Of a stretch of 64,000 bases of DNA, positions 50,699 through 59,303 are shown piece by piece. Within the stretch, counting starts at the first letter, position 1. Each line of letters opens with the position of its first letter. The notes beneath the pieces are model-generated. The model was not told the origin of the DNA and made no database searches. It saw nothing but the letters and a program-made list of their open reading frames with translations. The position numbers were made by a program, and so were the translations under genes. The DNA comes from Pseudomonas sp. M47T1 (lineage in GTDB: Bacteria > Pseudomonadota > Gammaproteobacteria > Pseudomonadales > Pseudomonadaceae). The stretch is from NCBI RefSeq assembly GCF_000263855.1, contig NZ_AJWX01000002.1, positions 356,447-420,446 of the forward strand. Reading direction: 5' to 3'.

Positions 50699-50850
50699 CG
50701 GTGGCGCTGGCGATATGCCCCCTACGCCGGACTGAAAATTTAAGTCAATGAAAAAAAACGCTTTTTTTTACTGGTGAAAAAATCGTCAGTTTGACTGGAG
50801 GCCCTATTCCGCAAGGGTTTGCGGGGATTGCGAGGCGGTTGTCCACTGAG

Positions 50851-50873
50851 TTATCCACAGCTTCTGTGGATTG
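50851..50873. other. DnaA-box-like palindrome
   Basis: TTATCCACA (50851-50859), a perfect DnaA box, is followed by an inverted partner so that ATCCACAG-CTT-CTGTGGAT (50853-50871) is a perfect inverted repeat. It lies 240 bases upstream of rmuC in non-coding sequence. Confidence 0.5.
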
Positions 50874-51115
50874 TCCCGAGCGCTTGCTCTAGCACGGGCG
50901 TACCCGGTTATTTCATGTTTCTTACAAAGTCTTCATGCGAACTGGCCAGTCGCATGATGAGAAGAATTTCCATCGGTGTCGGACTGATATTTTTTTCGTT
51001 CGGAGGTTCAAAATCGTGCGGCTATCGCCCGACCAGAGGCCAGGGGGGCGTCTGTTTGCCGCCAGTCGCCGCATCGCTCAAACTGTGGCCTTTGTTCGTA
51101 CGCGGTGGAATTGAA

Positions 51116-52606
51116 ATGGCATTGGACATCACCAGCCTTTTACTTGGCTTGCTGCTGGCAGGCGCGCCCAGCCTGGCGCTGGCCTGGCGGATACAGCGAC
51201 GCCTGAGCGCCCTGAATGCCGATACGGCGCTGCTGCAGGAACGCCTGGCCACCGCGCAGTTGGCCCAGGATGGCTTAGGTGCGCAGTTGGATGCCTGTCG
51301 CGATGAAATCAGCGACCTGTCCCAGGCCAATACCGTCAAGCAGGCCGAACTGGCCGCCCAAGGGCGCGAACTGGACTTGTTGCAGATCGAACGCGACAAC
51401 GCCCGCGACGCCTCCCACGCCTGGAATCTGGAGCGCAGTACCAAGGAAATGGAACTGCGCCGCCTGGACGCCCAGTGTGCAGGCCTGCAGGCCGAATTGC
51501 GCGAGCAGCAGGACAGCCACCAGCAGCGTCTGACCGACCTGCAAGGCTCGCGCGATGAACTGCGGGCGCAGTTTGCCGAACTGGCCGGGAAGATCTTCGA
51601 TGAGCGCGAGCAGCGCTTCGCCGAGACCAGCCAGCAACGCCTGGGGCAATTGCTCGACCCGCTCAAGGAGCGCATTCAGTCGTTCGAAAAGCGTGTGGAA
51701 GAAAGCTACCAGCAGGAGGCGCGCGAACGCTTTTCCCTGGGCAAGGAACTGGAGCGTCTGCAACAGCTCAACCAGCGCCTGAGCGACGAAGCCACCAACT
51801 TGACCCAGGCGCTGAAGGGGCAGAAAACCCAGGGCAACTGGGGTGAATTGATTCTGGAACGGGTGCTGGAGCACGCAGGCCTTGAGAAGGGCCGCGAGTA
51901 CCAGACCCAGGTCAGCTTGAAAGGCCCGGATGGCGAGCGCTTCCAGCCAGACGTGCTGATCATGTTACCGGGCGACAAGCAGGTGGTGGTCGATTCCAAG
52001 GTGAGCCTTACCGCCTACCAGCAATACATCAGCGCCGAAGACCCAGCGGTGTCCCAGGCCGCGCTCAAGCAGCACGTGCTGTCGCTGCGCAATCACGTGA
52101 AGGGGTTGTCCGGCAAGGACTACAACCGCCTGGAAGGCTTGCACAGCCTGGACTTTGTGTTGCTGTTCGTGCCCATCGAAGCGGCTTTTTCGGCCGCCTT
52201 GCAGGCAGAACCGAACCTGTTCCAGGAAGCCTTCGACCGGCAGATCGTCATTGTCAGCCCCACCACGTTGCTGGCCACCTTGCGGGTGATCGACAGCCTG
52301 TGGAAGCAGGAGCGCCAGAGCCAGAACGCCCGGGAGATCGCCGAGCGTGCCGGGTGGCTATATGACAAATTCGTGCTGTTCATCCAGGACCTGGATGAGG
52401 TGGGTAACCGCCTACAACAACTGGACAAGGCCTACAGCGCAGCGCGCAACAAGCTCACCGATGGCCGCGGCAACCTGGTCAGCCGCACCGAGCAGCTCAA
52501 GCTGCTGGGCGCCCGTGCCAGCAAGAGCCTGCCGGCTGACCTGCTGGAACGCGCCATGACCGACGCCGAAGGCGCCTCACTGCCGGCTGAGGTGCCGGTT
52601 CAGTAG
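51116..52606 (+). CDS. rmuC: DNA recombination protein RmuC
   Basis: A 496-residue protein: N-terminal membrane helix (SLLLGLLLAGAPSLALAW), a coiled coil from about 25 to 170 rich in L, Q, E, R, and a PD-(D/E)XK-like nuclease domain with GNWGELILERVLEHAGLEKG, FQPDVLIMLPGDKQVVVDSK and DFVLLFVPIEAAF. RmuC limits inversions at inverted repeats. The open frame upstream of 51116 lies in the gene-poor gap and does not resemble RmuC. Its 3' end overlaps the convergent mxtR by 30 bases. Confidence 0.93.
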   Translation: MALDITSLLLGLLLAGAPSLALAWRIQRRLSALNADTALLQERLATAQLAQDGLGAQLDACRDEISDLSQANTVKQAELAAQGRELDLLQIERDNARDASHAWNLERSTKEMELRRLDAQCAGLQAELREQQDSHQQRLTDLQGSRDELRAQFAELAGKIFDEREQRFAETSQQRLGQLLDPLKERIQSFEKRVEESYQQEARERFSLGKELERLQQLNQRLSDEATNLTQALKGQKTQGNWGELILERVLEHAGLEKGREYQTQVSLKGPDGERFQPDVLIMLPGDKQVVVDSKVSLTAYQQYISAEDPAVSQAALKQHVLSLRNHVKGLSGKDYNRLEGLHSLDFVLLFVPIEAAFSAALQAEPNLFQEAFDRQIVIVSPTTLLATLRVIDSLWKQERQSQNAREIAERAGWLYDKFVLFIQDLDEVGNRLQQLDKAYSAARNKLTDGRGNLVSRTEQLKLLGARASKSLPADLLERAMTDAEGASLPAEVPVQ

Positions 52607-55600
52607 GGCGCGCAGGGCCGCCGGCTTGACCGGCTTGGCCAGGTAATCGAGGCCAGCGGCGTGCACCTGGGCCAGCACTTCGGGGCGGCCGTCGGCGCTG
52701 ATCACCATGCCCGGTATCGGCGAACTCAGGTGCGCGCGCAGCCAGGCCATCAATTGCGGGCCGGTATCGCCCTCGTCCAGGTGGAAGTCCACCAGCGCCA
52801 GGTTGGGGCGCATGCCCTGTTCCAGCAGGCGGCTGCAATCGCCACGGTCGCGCGCGGTGAACACCTCGCAGCCCCAGCGGCTGAGCAGGCTGCGCATGCC
52901 CATCAAAATGCTGTCTTCGTTATCGACACACAGCACTTTCAGGCCGCTGAGGTCCTGGCCCTTGCTGGCGATAGCGGTGACCGGGGCGGCGCTATCGGCG
53001 CCGGCCAGCGGCACGCGCACGCTGAATAAGCTGCCCCTGCCAGGCCATGAGCGCACTTGCAGGCTATGGCCGAGCACCCGGCACAGGCCGTCGGCAATCG
53101 CCAGGCCCAGGCCCAGGCCTTTTTCGGCGCGGGTCTGGTGGCTGTCCAGGCGCTTGAACTCTTCGAAGATCACCTGCAACTTGTCTTCGGGGATGCCCGG
53201 GCCACGGTCCCACACTTCCAGGCTCAGGGCCCCGGCCTTGCGACGCACACCCAGCACGATCGGCCCCTTGCCATAACGGAAGGCGTTGGTCAGGAAGTTT
53301 TGCAGAATGCGCCGTAGCAGCTTGATGTCGCTGTTCACGCGCAGTGCCGAAGAGTGCAGGTGGAAGGTCAGGCCCTGCTCTTGGGCCAGGGCCTTGAACT
53401 CGGCGCCCAGTGCCTCGTACAGGTCACCGAGGGCAAAGGCCTTGTGGTCGGGGGTGATCTTGCCGTTTTCCAGGCGCGAGATGTCCAGCAGGTCGCTGAT
53501 CAGGTCTTCGGCCGAACGCAGCGAACTGTCCATGTGCTGCACCAGTTGCTGGGCCTCTGCCGACAGCCCTTCGCCCTGATGCGACAGCGCTGCGGAGAAC
53601 AGCCGTGCGGCGTTCAACGGCTGCATCAGGTCATGGCCCACGGCGGCCAGGAAGCGTGTCTTGGACTGGTTGGCGGCCTCGGCGGTGCTCTTGGCCACGG
53701 TGAGTGCCTGGTTGAGCTGCGACAGCTCGTGGGTACGTTCGGCTACCCGTTGTTCCAGGCTTTCATTGGCCGCGGTCAAGGCCTGCTCGGCCTCGCGGAA
53801 CGCGGTGATGTCGGTGAAGCTCATGACGAAGCCGCCGCCGGGCATGGGGTTGCCGATCAGCTCGATGACCCGGCCGCTGGGGAATAGCCGTTCGGAGGTG
53901 TGGGCGCGGCCCTGGCGCATCCAGTGCAGGCGCCGGGCCACATGCACCTCGGCTTCGCCAGGGCCGCACAGGCCGCGCTCGGCGTTGTAGCGAATGATGT
54001 CGGCGATGGGCCGGCCCACGCTGATCAGCCCGTCGGGGTAATTGAACAGTTCCAGGTAGCGACGGTTCCAGGCCACCAGGTGCAGCGACTGGTCGACCAC
54101 GCTGACGCCCTGGCTGATGTTCTCGATGGCGCCTTGCAGCAGGGCGCGGTTGAACTGAAGTACTTCGCTGGCTTCGTCGGCAATCTTGACCACATCTTCC
54201 AGCTGCATGTCGCGGCCTTCAATGGCCGCGCGTACGACGGCCCGGGTCGAGGAACTGCCCAGTACCCCGGCCAATAGACGCTCGGTGTGGGCGATCCACT
54301 CGTTGTCGGCGCTCTGATTGGGGTTGAAGCCGATGCCCTGGCGGTAGGCGTAGCGAATGAAGCTCTGGCGCGCCCGTTCTTCACCGACAAAGCGCGACGC
54401 CAGGGTCAGCAGGTCTTCGATCTGCACCGACAGGGGAAGGCGGCCGCCGGGGCGCGCGCTGGTCTCCTGGCCGATAAAGCGCCCGGCCTGCCAATGTTCG
54501 GACACCCGCGTGCGCGACAGCGCCGACACCCAGGCAAACAGAGTGAAGTTGCCTGCCAGCGACAGCACCACCCCCAGCGTCAGCGGTGTAATGGGCAGGC
54601 CGAGCGGATCGCCGCGCAGCCAGGCCAGGCCTGGGAACAGGTGCAGCGACAGGCCCAGGCTGTGGGCCATGATGGGCAGCACCAGGGTATAGAACCACAG
54701 GAAGGTACCGGCAGCGAGCCCGGCGAACACGCCACGGCGGTTGGCTTTTTTCCAATACAGGGCGCCGAGCATGGCCGGCGCCAGTTGAGCCACGGCGGCA
54801 AAGGCGATTTGGCCGATGGTGGCCAGGCTGGCCGTGCTGCCCAGCAGGCGGTAGCTGACGTAGGCCAGCAGCAGAATGACCACGATGCTGATGCGGCGCA
54901 CCGACAGCATCCAATGACGGAATACCTCGAATGGCCGCTCGGCGCTCTGCCGGCGCAGCAGCCAGGGCAGCAACATGTCATTGGAAACCATGGTGGACAG
55001 CGCCACGCTGGCGACGATGACCATGCCGGTGGCGGCGCTGGCGCCGCCGATGAAGGCCAGCAGGGCCAGCGCCGGGTGCGACTCGGCCAGAGGCAGGCTG
55101 ATCACGAACGAATCGGGAATCACCGAGCTTGGCAGGTGCATCTGCCCGGCCAGGGCGATGGGGACCACGAACAGTGCAGCCAACACCAGGTAGGCAGGGA
55201 ACACCCAGCGCGCCAGGCGCAGGTCCTGAGGCTCTATGTTTTCCACCACCGTGACATGGAACTGCCGCGGCAGGCAGATCATCGCCATCATCGCCACCCC
55301 GGTTTGCACCACCATCGACGGCCAGTTCACGGTTTCCTGCCAGTAGGTTTCCAGCCCAGGTGCCAGCCTGGCCTGGCTGAGCAGGTCGCCGAAACCGTCG
55401 TACAGGCCGTAGGTGATGAACGCCCCCACACCCAGAAAGGCAAACAGCTTGACCAGGGCTTCGAAGGCAATGGCCAGGACCATGCCGCGGTGGTGCTCGG
55501 TAACGTCCAGGCTGCGGGTGCCGAACACGATGGTGAACAGGGCCAGTACCAGGGACACCACCAATGCGGTGTCCTGCACGCGGGTGCCGGCGGCGTCGGC

Positions 55601-56053
55601 TCCGGCACCGATCAGCAGGTTGACGCCCAGCACGATGCCTTTGAGTTGCAGGGCGATATAGGGCAACACACCCACCAGGCAGATCAGCGCCACCACCACG
55701 GCCAAAGACTGGGATTTGCCATAGCGGGCGGCAATGAAGTCGGCGATGGAGGTGATGTTTTCCTGCTTGCTGATCAGGACCATCTTCTGTTGCACCCAGG
55801 GCGCAAACACCATCAGCAGCACCGGCCCCAGGTAGATCGGCAGGAACGCCCACAGTTGCTCGGCGGCTTGGCCCACTGCACCGAAGAAGGTCCAACTGGT
55901 GCAATACACGGCCAGCGACAGGCTGTACACCCAGGCGCGCAGGCGTGGCGACAGCGGCGTGCCACGGCGGTCACCGTAAAAGGCTATAGCGAACATGATG
56001 GCCATATAGGCCAGGGCGACGGCGGCGATCAGCCCGCTGGACAGCGACATCAA
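52577..56053 (-). CDS. mxtR: MxtR/CrbS-type hybrid sensor kinase with a sodium-solute symporter domain
   Basis: An 1158-residue fusion. Residues ~1-480 form a 12-13-helix SLC5/SSS transporter domain (YCTSWTFFGAVGQAAEQLWA, ENITSIADFIAARYGKSQSL), followed by PAS-like (VVDQSLHLVAWNRRYLELFN), HisKA with AAVGHDLMQPLNAARLFSAA, HATPase (GLGLGLAIADGLCRVLGHSL) and a C-terminal receiver with PNLALVDFHLDEGDTG. The set matches CrbS/MxtR, which with the regulator ErdR/CrbR controls acetate use and acsA. No ErdR gene is in the window. It is the only gene of this type here. Confidence 0.9.
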   Translation of the reverse strand: MMSLSSGLIAAVALAYMAIMFAIAFYGDRRGTPLSPRLRAWVYSLSLAVYCTSWTFFGAVGQAAEQLWAFLPIYLGPVLLMVFAPWVQQKMVLISKQENITSIADFIAARYGKSQSLAVVVALICLVGVLPYIALQLKGIVLGVNLLIGAGADAAGTRVQDTALVVSLVLALFTIVFGTRSLDVTEHHRGMVLAIAFEALVKLFAFLGVGAFITYGLYDGFGDLLSQARLAPGLETYWQETVNWPSMVVQTGVAMMAMICLPRQFHVTVVENIEPQDLRLARWVFPAYLVLAALFVVPIALAGQMHLPSSVIPDSFVISLPLAESHPALALLAFIGGASAATGMVIVASVALSTMVSNDMLLPWLLRRQSAERPFEVFRHWMLSVRRISIVVILLLAYVSYRLLGSTASLATIGQIAFAAVAQLAPAMLGALYWKKANRRGVFAGLAAGTFLWFYTLVLPIMAHSLGLSLHLFPGLAWLRGDPLGLPITPLTLGVVLSLAGNFTLFAWVSALSRTRVSEHWQAGRFIGQETSARPGGRLPLSVQIEDLLTLASRFVGEERARQSFIRYAYRQGIGFNPNQSADNEWIAHTERLLAGVLGSSSTRAVVRAAIEGRDMQLEDVVKIADEASEVLQFNRALLQGAIENISQGVSVVDQSLHLVAWNRRYLELFNYPDGLISVGRPIADIIRYNAERGLCGPGEAEVHVARRLHWMRQGRAHTSERLFPSGRVIELIGNPMPGGGFVMSFTDITAFREAEQALTAANESLEQRVAERTHELSQLNQALTVAKSTAEAANQSKTRFLAAVGHDLMQPLNAARLFSAALSHQGEGLSAEAQQLVQHMDSSLRSAEDLISDLLDISRLENGKITPDHKAFALGDLYEALGAEFKALAQEQGLTFHLHSSALRVNSDIKLLRRILQNFLTNAFRYGKGPIVLGVRRKAGALSLEVWDRGPGIPEDKLQVIFEEFKRLDSHQTRAEKGLGLGLAIADGLCRVLGHSLQVRSWPGRGSLFSVRVPLAGADSAAPVTAIASKGQDLSGLKVLCVDNEDSILMGMRSLLSRWGCEVFTARDRGDCSRLLEQGMRPNLALVDFHLDEGDTGPQLMAWLRAHLSSPIPGMVISADGRPEVLAQVHAAGLDYLAKPVKPAALRALLNRHLSRQ

Positions 56054-56132
56054 AGGCTCCGATGCAGATGGAATGACAGTCTCGCATGGCGCAGGCCGTG
56101 GCGTCAGTGTCGACCAAGGTTGTAGCCGGTGG

Positions 56133-56675
56133 TTACGTCAGGCTCAGGTCTACCAGCTGGTGCATCTGCGCGACACTGGGTGCGGACTCGGCGAACAGCA
56201 CGCGGTACACCACCGGTGCTACCAACAGGTTGAGCAGGTGATCGGCATCCGGCGGGGTCTCGCCGCGGCGGCGGGCGCGGTCCAGAATGGTCTGCAATTG
56301 GCCGCGCAGCACCGTGGCGCACTGGAACGAGCAACCGCTGGCGATAAAGTCGCGCATCATGTTGCGGCCCGGTTCCGAGTTGATCTCGTCCAGGTACTGT
56401 TCGGCCCAGGCCACCAAATCACCGCGCAGGCTGGTGGTGTCCAAGGGTTCGCTGTCGGGCCGCAGACGTGCCAGGCTCACATCCGCCAGCAACGCGGCCA
56501 GTTCGCCCCAGCGCCGATAGATGGTCGACGGGGTAACGCCGGCGCGGCTGGCAATCAGCGGCACGGTGAGTGATTCACGCTCCTGCTCTTGCAGCAGGGC
56601 GCGGACGGCCGCGTGCACAGACTCTTGCACGCGGGCACTGCGGCCGCCCGTGCGAATACCTTCTTTGATAGCCAT
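56133..56675 (-). CDS. TetR-family regulator of the divergent MFS gene
   Basis: A 180-residue regulator. The N-terminal helix-turn-helix is VPLIASRAGVTPSTIYRRWG, preceded by a helix VQESVHAAVRALLQEQERES; the C-terminal domain resembles the TetR C-terminal type found with MFS exporters. It is divergent from the MFS gene and likely represses it and itself through palindromes in the 91-base gap. Confidence 0.88.
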   Translation of the reverse strand: MAIKEGIRTGGRSARVQESVHAAVRALLQEQERESLTVPLIASRAGVTPSTIYRRWGELAALLADVSLARLRPDSEPLDTTSLRGDLVAWAEQYLDEINSEPGRNMMRDFIASGCSFQCATVLRGQLQTILDRARRRGETPPDADHLLNLLVAPVVYRVLFAESAPSVAQMHQLVDLSLT

Positions 56676-56691
56676 TCAACGACCTTAACAC

Positions 56692-56748
56692 AAAGCGTTT
56701 GCTTTAAGCATGACGCGGGTGCAGACTCTGCTAATGCAATTAATTAGC
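56692..56748. promoter_or_regulatory. Two palindromes in the TetR/MFS divergent gap
   Basis: AAAGC-GTTT-GCTTT (56692-56705) and GCTAAT-N7-ATTAGC (56730-56748) are perfect inverted repeats. The second lies 18 bases before the MFS start and next to its ribosome site; either could be the operator. Confidence 0.5.
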
Positions 56749-56766
56749 TTTTGTGGAGAGTGTCAC

Positions 56767-57951
56767 ATGCCCAGCATCCTGTCTGCAAGAAACAGCCTGA
56801 CCTACCTGTCGGTGGTGCTGCTGACTTTCCTGGCGGCCTCCAGCGCGCCGACGCCGCTGTATCACCTGTATCAGGAAGCCTGGCAATTCTCGCCGGGCAT
56901 GCTGACGATGATCTTCGGCGTGTACGCCCTCAGCCTGCTGGCGGCGCTGCTGACCGTCGGTTCGCTGTCGGATTATATCGGTCGGCGCCCGGTGCTGCGC
57001 GCAGCCTTGCTGATGAACATGGTGTCGATGCTGGCGTTCATCTATGCCCGTGACGTCAATTGGCTGCTGGCGGCGCGCATCCTGCAAGGCTTTGCCACGG
57101 GCATGGCTACCAGTTCCCTGGGTGCCGCGCTGCTGGACAACGACCGGCACAAAGGCCCGCTGCTCAATAGCCTGGCGCCGTTGCTGGGCATGGCCCTGGG
57201 CGGCCTGGGCAGTGGCTTGCTGGTGCAGTACGCGCCCATGCCCTTGAGCCTGGTGTACTGGGTGTTGTTGGCGCTGTTGGTGATGCAGGCGGTGATGCTG
57301 GTGTGGCTGCCGGAAAGCGTCAGCGCCCAGCCCGGCGCGCTGGCGTCGCTGCGGCCACGGCTGAGTGTGCCCAGCCAGGCGCGCGCCGCCGTATGGCGCA
57401 TGTTGCCGGTGAACACGGCGGTGTGGATGACCGGCGGCTTTTTCCTGTCGCTGGCGCCGTCGCTGGTGAGAGCCGCCACCGGTTCCACGTCCAACCTGAT
57501 CGGCGGAGCGCTGGTGGCCACCTTGACCCTCAGTGGTGCCGCGGCCATTTACGCCCTGCGTGCCAGCGCTTGCGACAAGGTACTGCGCCTGGGCACGGTG
57601 CTGTTGGCCATCGGTATTGCGCTAGTGCTGCTGGCGGCGAATCACCAGGCGCTGTTGCTGTTCTTCGTGGGCGCGGTAATGGCCGGCGCCGGCTTTGGCA
57701 GCGGCTTCCTGGGTTCGGCGCGCAGCGTGTTGCCCCTGGCCCATGCCCATGAGCGCGCAGGGTTGATGTCGACGTTCTACGTGCTCAGCTACCTGGCCTT
57801 CAGCGTGCCGGCGATATTGGCCGGTTTCCTGGTGCGCACCGTCGGCCTGGTGGTGACCAGCGAAGGCTATGGTGTGTTGCAGATTGCCTTGTGCGCGGTG
57901 GCCTTGCTGGGCATGTGGCTGCGTCGAGGTGCCGCGGCCATATCGGCATAA
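56767..57951 (+). CDS. MFS transporter (drug:proton antiporter type)
   Basis: A 394-residue, 12-helix transporter. The loop 2-3 motif is GSLSDYIGRRPVLRAALLM near residue 75; TM1 region LTYLSVVLLTFLAASSAP TPLYHLYQ is typical of the family. It has GGAG six bases before the ATG. The substrate is unknown. Linked to a divergent TetR, it probably exports the compound that TetR senses. Confidence 0.86.
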   Translation: MPSILSARNSLTYLSVVLLTFLAASSAPTPLYHLYQEAWQFSPGMLTMIFGVYALSLLAALLTVGSLSDYIGRRPVLRAALLMNMVSMLAFIYARDVNWLLAARILQGFATGMATSSLGAALLDNDRHKGPLLNSLAPLLGMALGGLGSGLLVQYAPMPLSLVYWVLLALLVMQAVMLVWLPESVSAQPGALASLRPRLSVPSQARAAVWRMLPVNTAVWMTGGFFLSLAPSLVRAATGSTSNLIGGALVATLTLSGAAAIYALRASACDKVLRLGTVLLAIGIALVLLAANHQALLLFFVGAVMAGAGFGSGFLGSARSVLPLAHAHERAGLMSTFYVLSYLAFSVPAILAGFLVRTVGLVVTSEGYGVLQIALCAVALLGMWLRRGAAAISA

Positions 57952-58039
57952 TCGATGACCCATAGCGAAACTACCCGTTTAGTAGATAAATTAAAGGCGG
58001 CTAGCATAGCCTTACCTCATACGAGGACAGGAGAACACC

Positions 58040-59191
58040 ATGCACCGCCCGATCCCTCTGGCCACCCGGCCGTTCAGCGCTTTGCAGCACCCTCGTGAAG
58101 TGATTCGCCAATTCACCCCCAACTGGTTTGCCGCCGTGATGGGCACTGGCGTGCTGGCCCTGGCCTTGGCGCAACTGCCGCCGGGGTGGTCGGTGATGCA
58201 CGGCTTGGCCAAGGGCATGTGGGTGCTGGCGGTGCTGTTGTTCGGCCTGTTCACGCTGTTGTACGCCGCGCGTTGGGTGCTGTTTTTCGACGAGGCGCGG
58301 CGTATTTTCGGGCACTCCACGGTGTCGATGTTCATCGGCACTATCCCCATGGCGCTGGCCACGCTGATCAACGGTTTCGTGGTGTTCGCCCTGGCGGATG
58401 CGGGGGCAGGGGCGTTGCCGTGGTTGCAGGGCCTGTGGTGGCTGGACGTGGCCTTGTCGCTGGCGTGCGGGGTGGGTATTCCATTCCTGATGTTCACCCG
58501 TCAACAGCACAGCATCGACCAGATGACCGCCGTGTGGTTGCTGCCGGTGGTGGCTGCCGAAGTGGCGGCGGCCAGTGGCGGCCTGCTGGCCCCGCACCTG
58601 CTGGCCCCGGCGGCGCAGTTCGGCATGCTGATCACCAGCTATGTGCTGTGGGCCTTCTCGGTGCCGGTGGCCTTTGCCATCCTCACCATCCTGATGCTGC
58701 GCATGGCGTTGCACAAACTGCCCCATGAAAGCATGGCAGCGTCGAGCTGGCTGGCACTGGGCCCCATCGGTACCGGGGCGTTGGGGATGCTGGTGCTGGG
58801 TGGCGACGCCCCGGGCATTTTTGCCGCCGCCGGGGTGCTGCCGGGCGTGGGCACCATGATCGACGGGCTGGGGTTGGTCAGTGCGGTGATTCTGTGGGGC
58901 ATGGGCCTGTGGTGGATGCTGCTGGCCATGCTGATCACCGTGCGCTACCTGCGCAGTGGCATGCCATTCAACCTGGGCTGGTGGGGCTTCATTTTCCCGT
59001 TGGGGGTCTACACTCTGGCGACTTTGCGCCTGGGCAGCGTGCTGCACCTGTCGTTCTTCACTTGGTGCGGTCAGGGCCTGGTGGCGTGCCTGGCGATGCT
59101 GTGGGCGCTGGTGATGACCCGTACCGTGCGTGGCGCCTGGCGTGGCGAACTATTTGTGTCGCCATGTATCGCCGCCGCGCGCGGGCAGTGA
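58040..59191 (+). CDS. TDT-family transporter (TehA/SLAC1-like)
   Basis: A 383-residue, ten-helix membrane protein of the tellurite-resistance/dicarboxylate transporter family. N-terminal FTPNWFAAVMGTGVLALALA and central GFVVFALADAGAG/LWWLDVALSLACGVGIPF segments fit the TDT fold. Members include TehA, Mae1 and plant SLAC1 anion channels; substrate cannot be chosen. AGGAG is nine bases before the start. Confidence 0.82.
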   Translation: MHRPIPLATRPFSALQHPREVIRQFTPNWFAAVMGTGVLALALAQLPPGWSVMHGLAKGMWVLAVLLFGLFTLLYAARWVLFFDEARRIFGHSTVSMFIGTIPMALATLINGFVVFALADAGAGALPWLQGLWWLDVALSLACGVGIPFLMFTRQQHSIDQMTAVWLLPVVAAEVAAASGGLLAPHLLAPAAQFGMLITSYVLWAFSVPVAFAILTILMLRMALHKLPHESMAASSWLALGPIGTGALGMLVLGGDAPGIFAAAGVLPGVGTMIDGLGLVSAVILWGMGLWWMLLAMLITVRYLRSGMPFNLGWWGFIFPLGVYTLATLRLGSVLHLSFFTWCGQGLVACLAMLWALVMTRTVRGAWRGELFVSPCIAAARGQ

Positions 59192-59303
59192 AAACCTGGG
59201 TGGTTTAGGTAAGCTATGGCAGCGGATGTGGCTTGCAGGGTCGCCGGTTGCATCCAATGCCAAAAGCCTACGCCGATAACGGCGCCACTAAGGTGCAAGG
59301 ACG

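Larger units (their letters stand above)
50049..51115. other. 1.07 kb gene-poor region between a small gene and rmuC
   Basis: Short frames here (for example 50184-50444) lack ribosome sites and Pseudomonas codon use. The region holds a perfect 8-bp stem-loop at 50674-50698, a hairpin CCGCAA-GGGT-TTGCGG at 50809-50824, a DnaA-box-like palindrome at 50851-50873, and A/T runs at 50750-50785. It could hide a small RNA or a decayed gene; neither can be shown by reading. Confidence 0.5.

Noticed and set aside
54287..56125. 612-codon open frame opposite mxtR
   Set aside because: Extreme H/Q/G content, typical of the complement of a membrane-protein gene.
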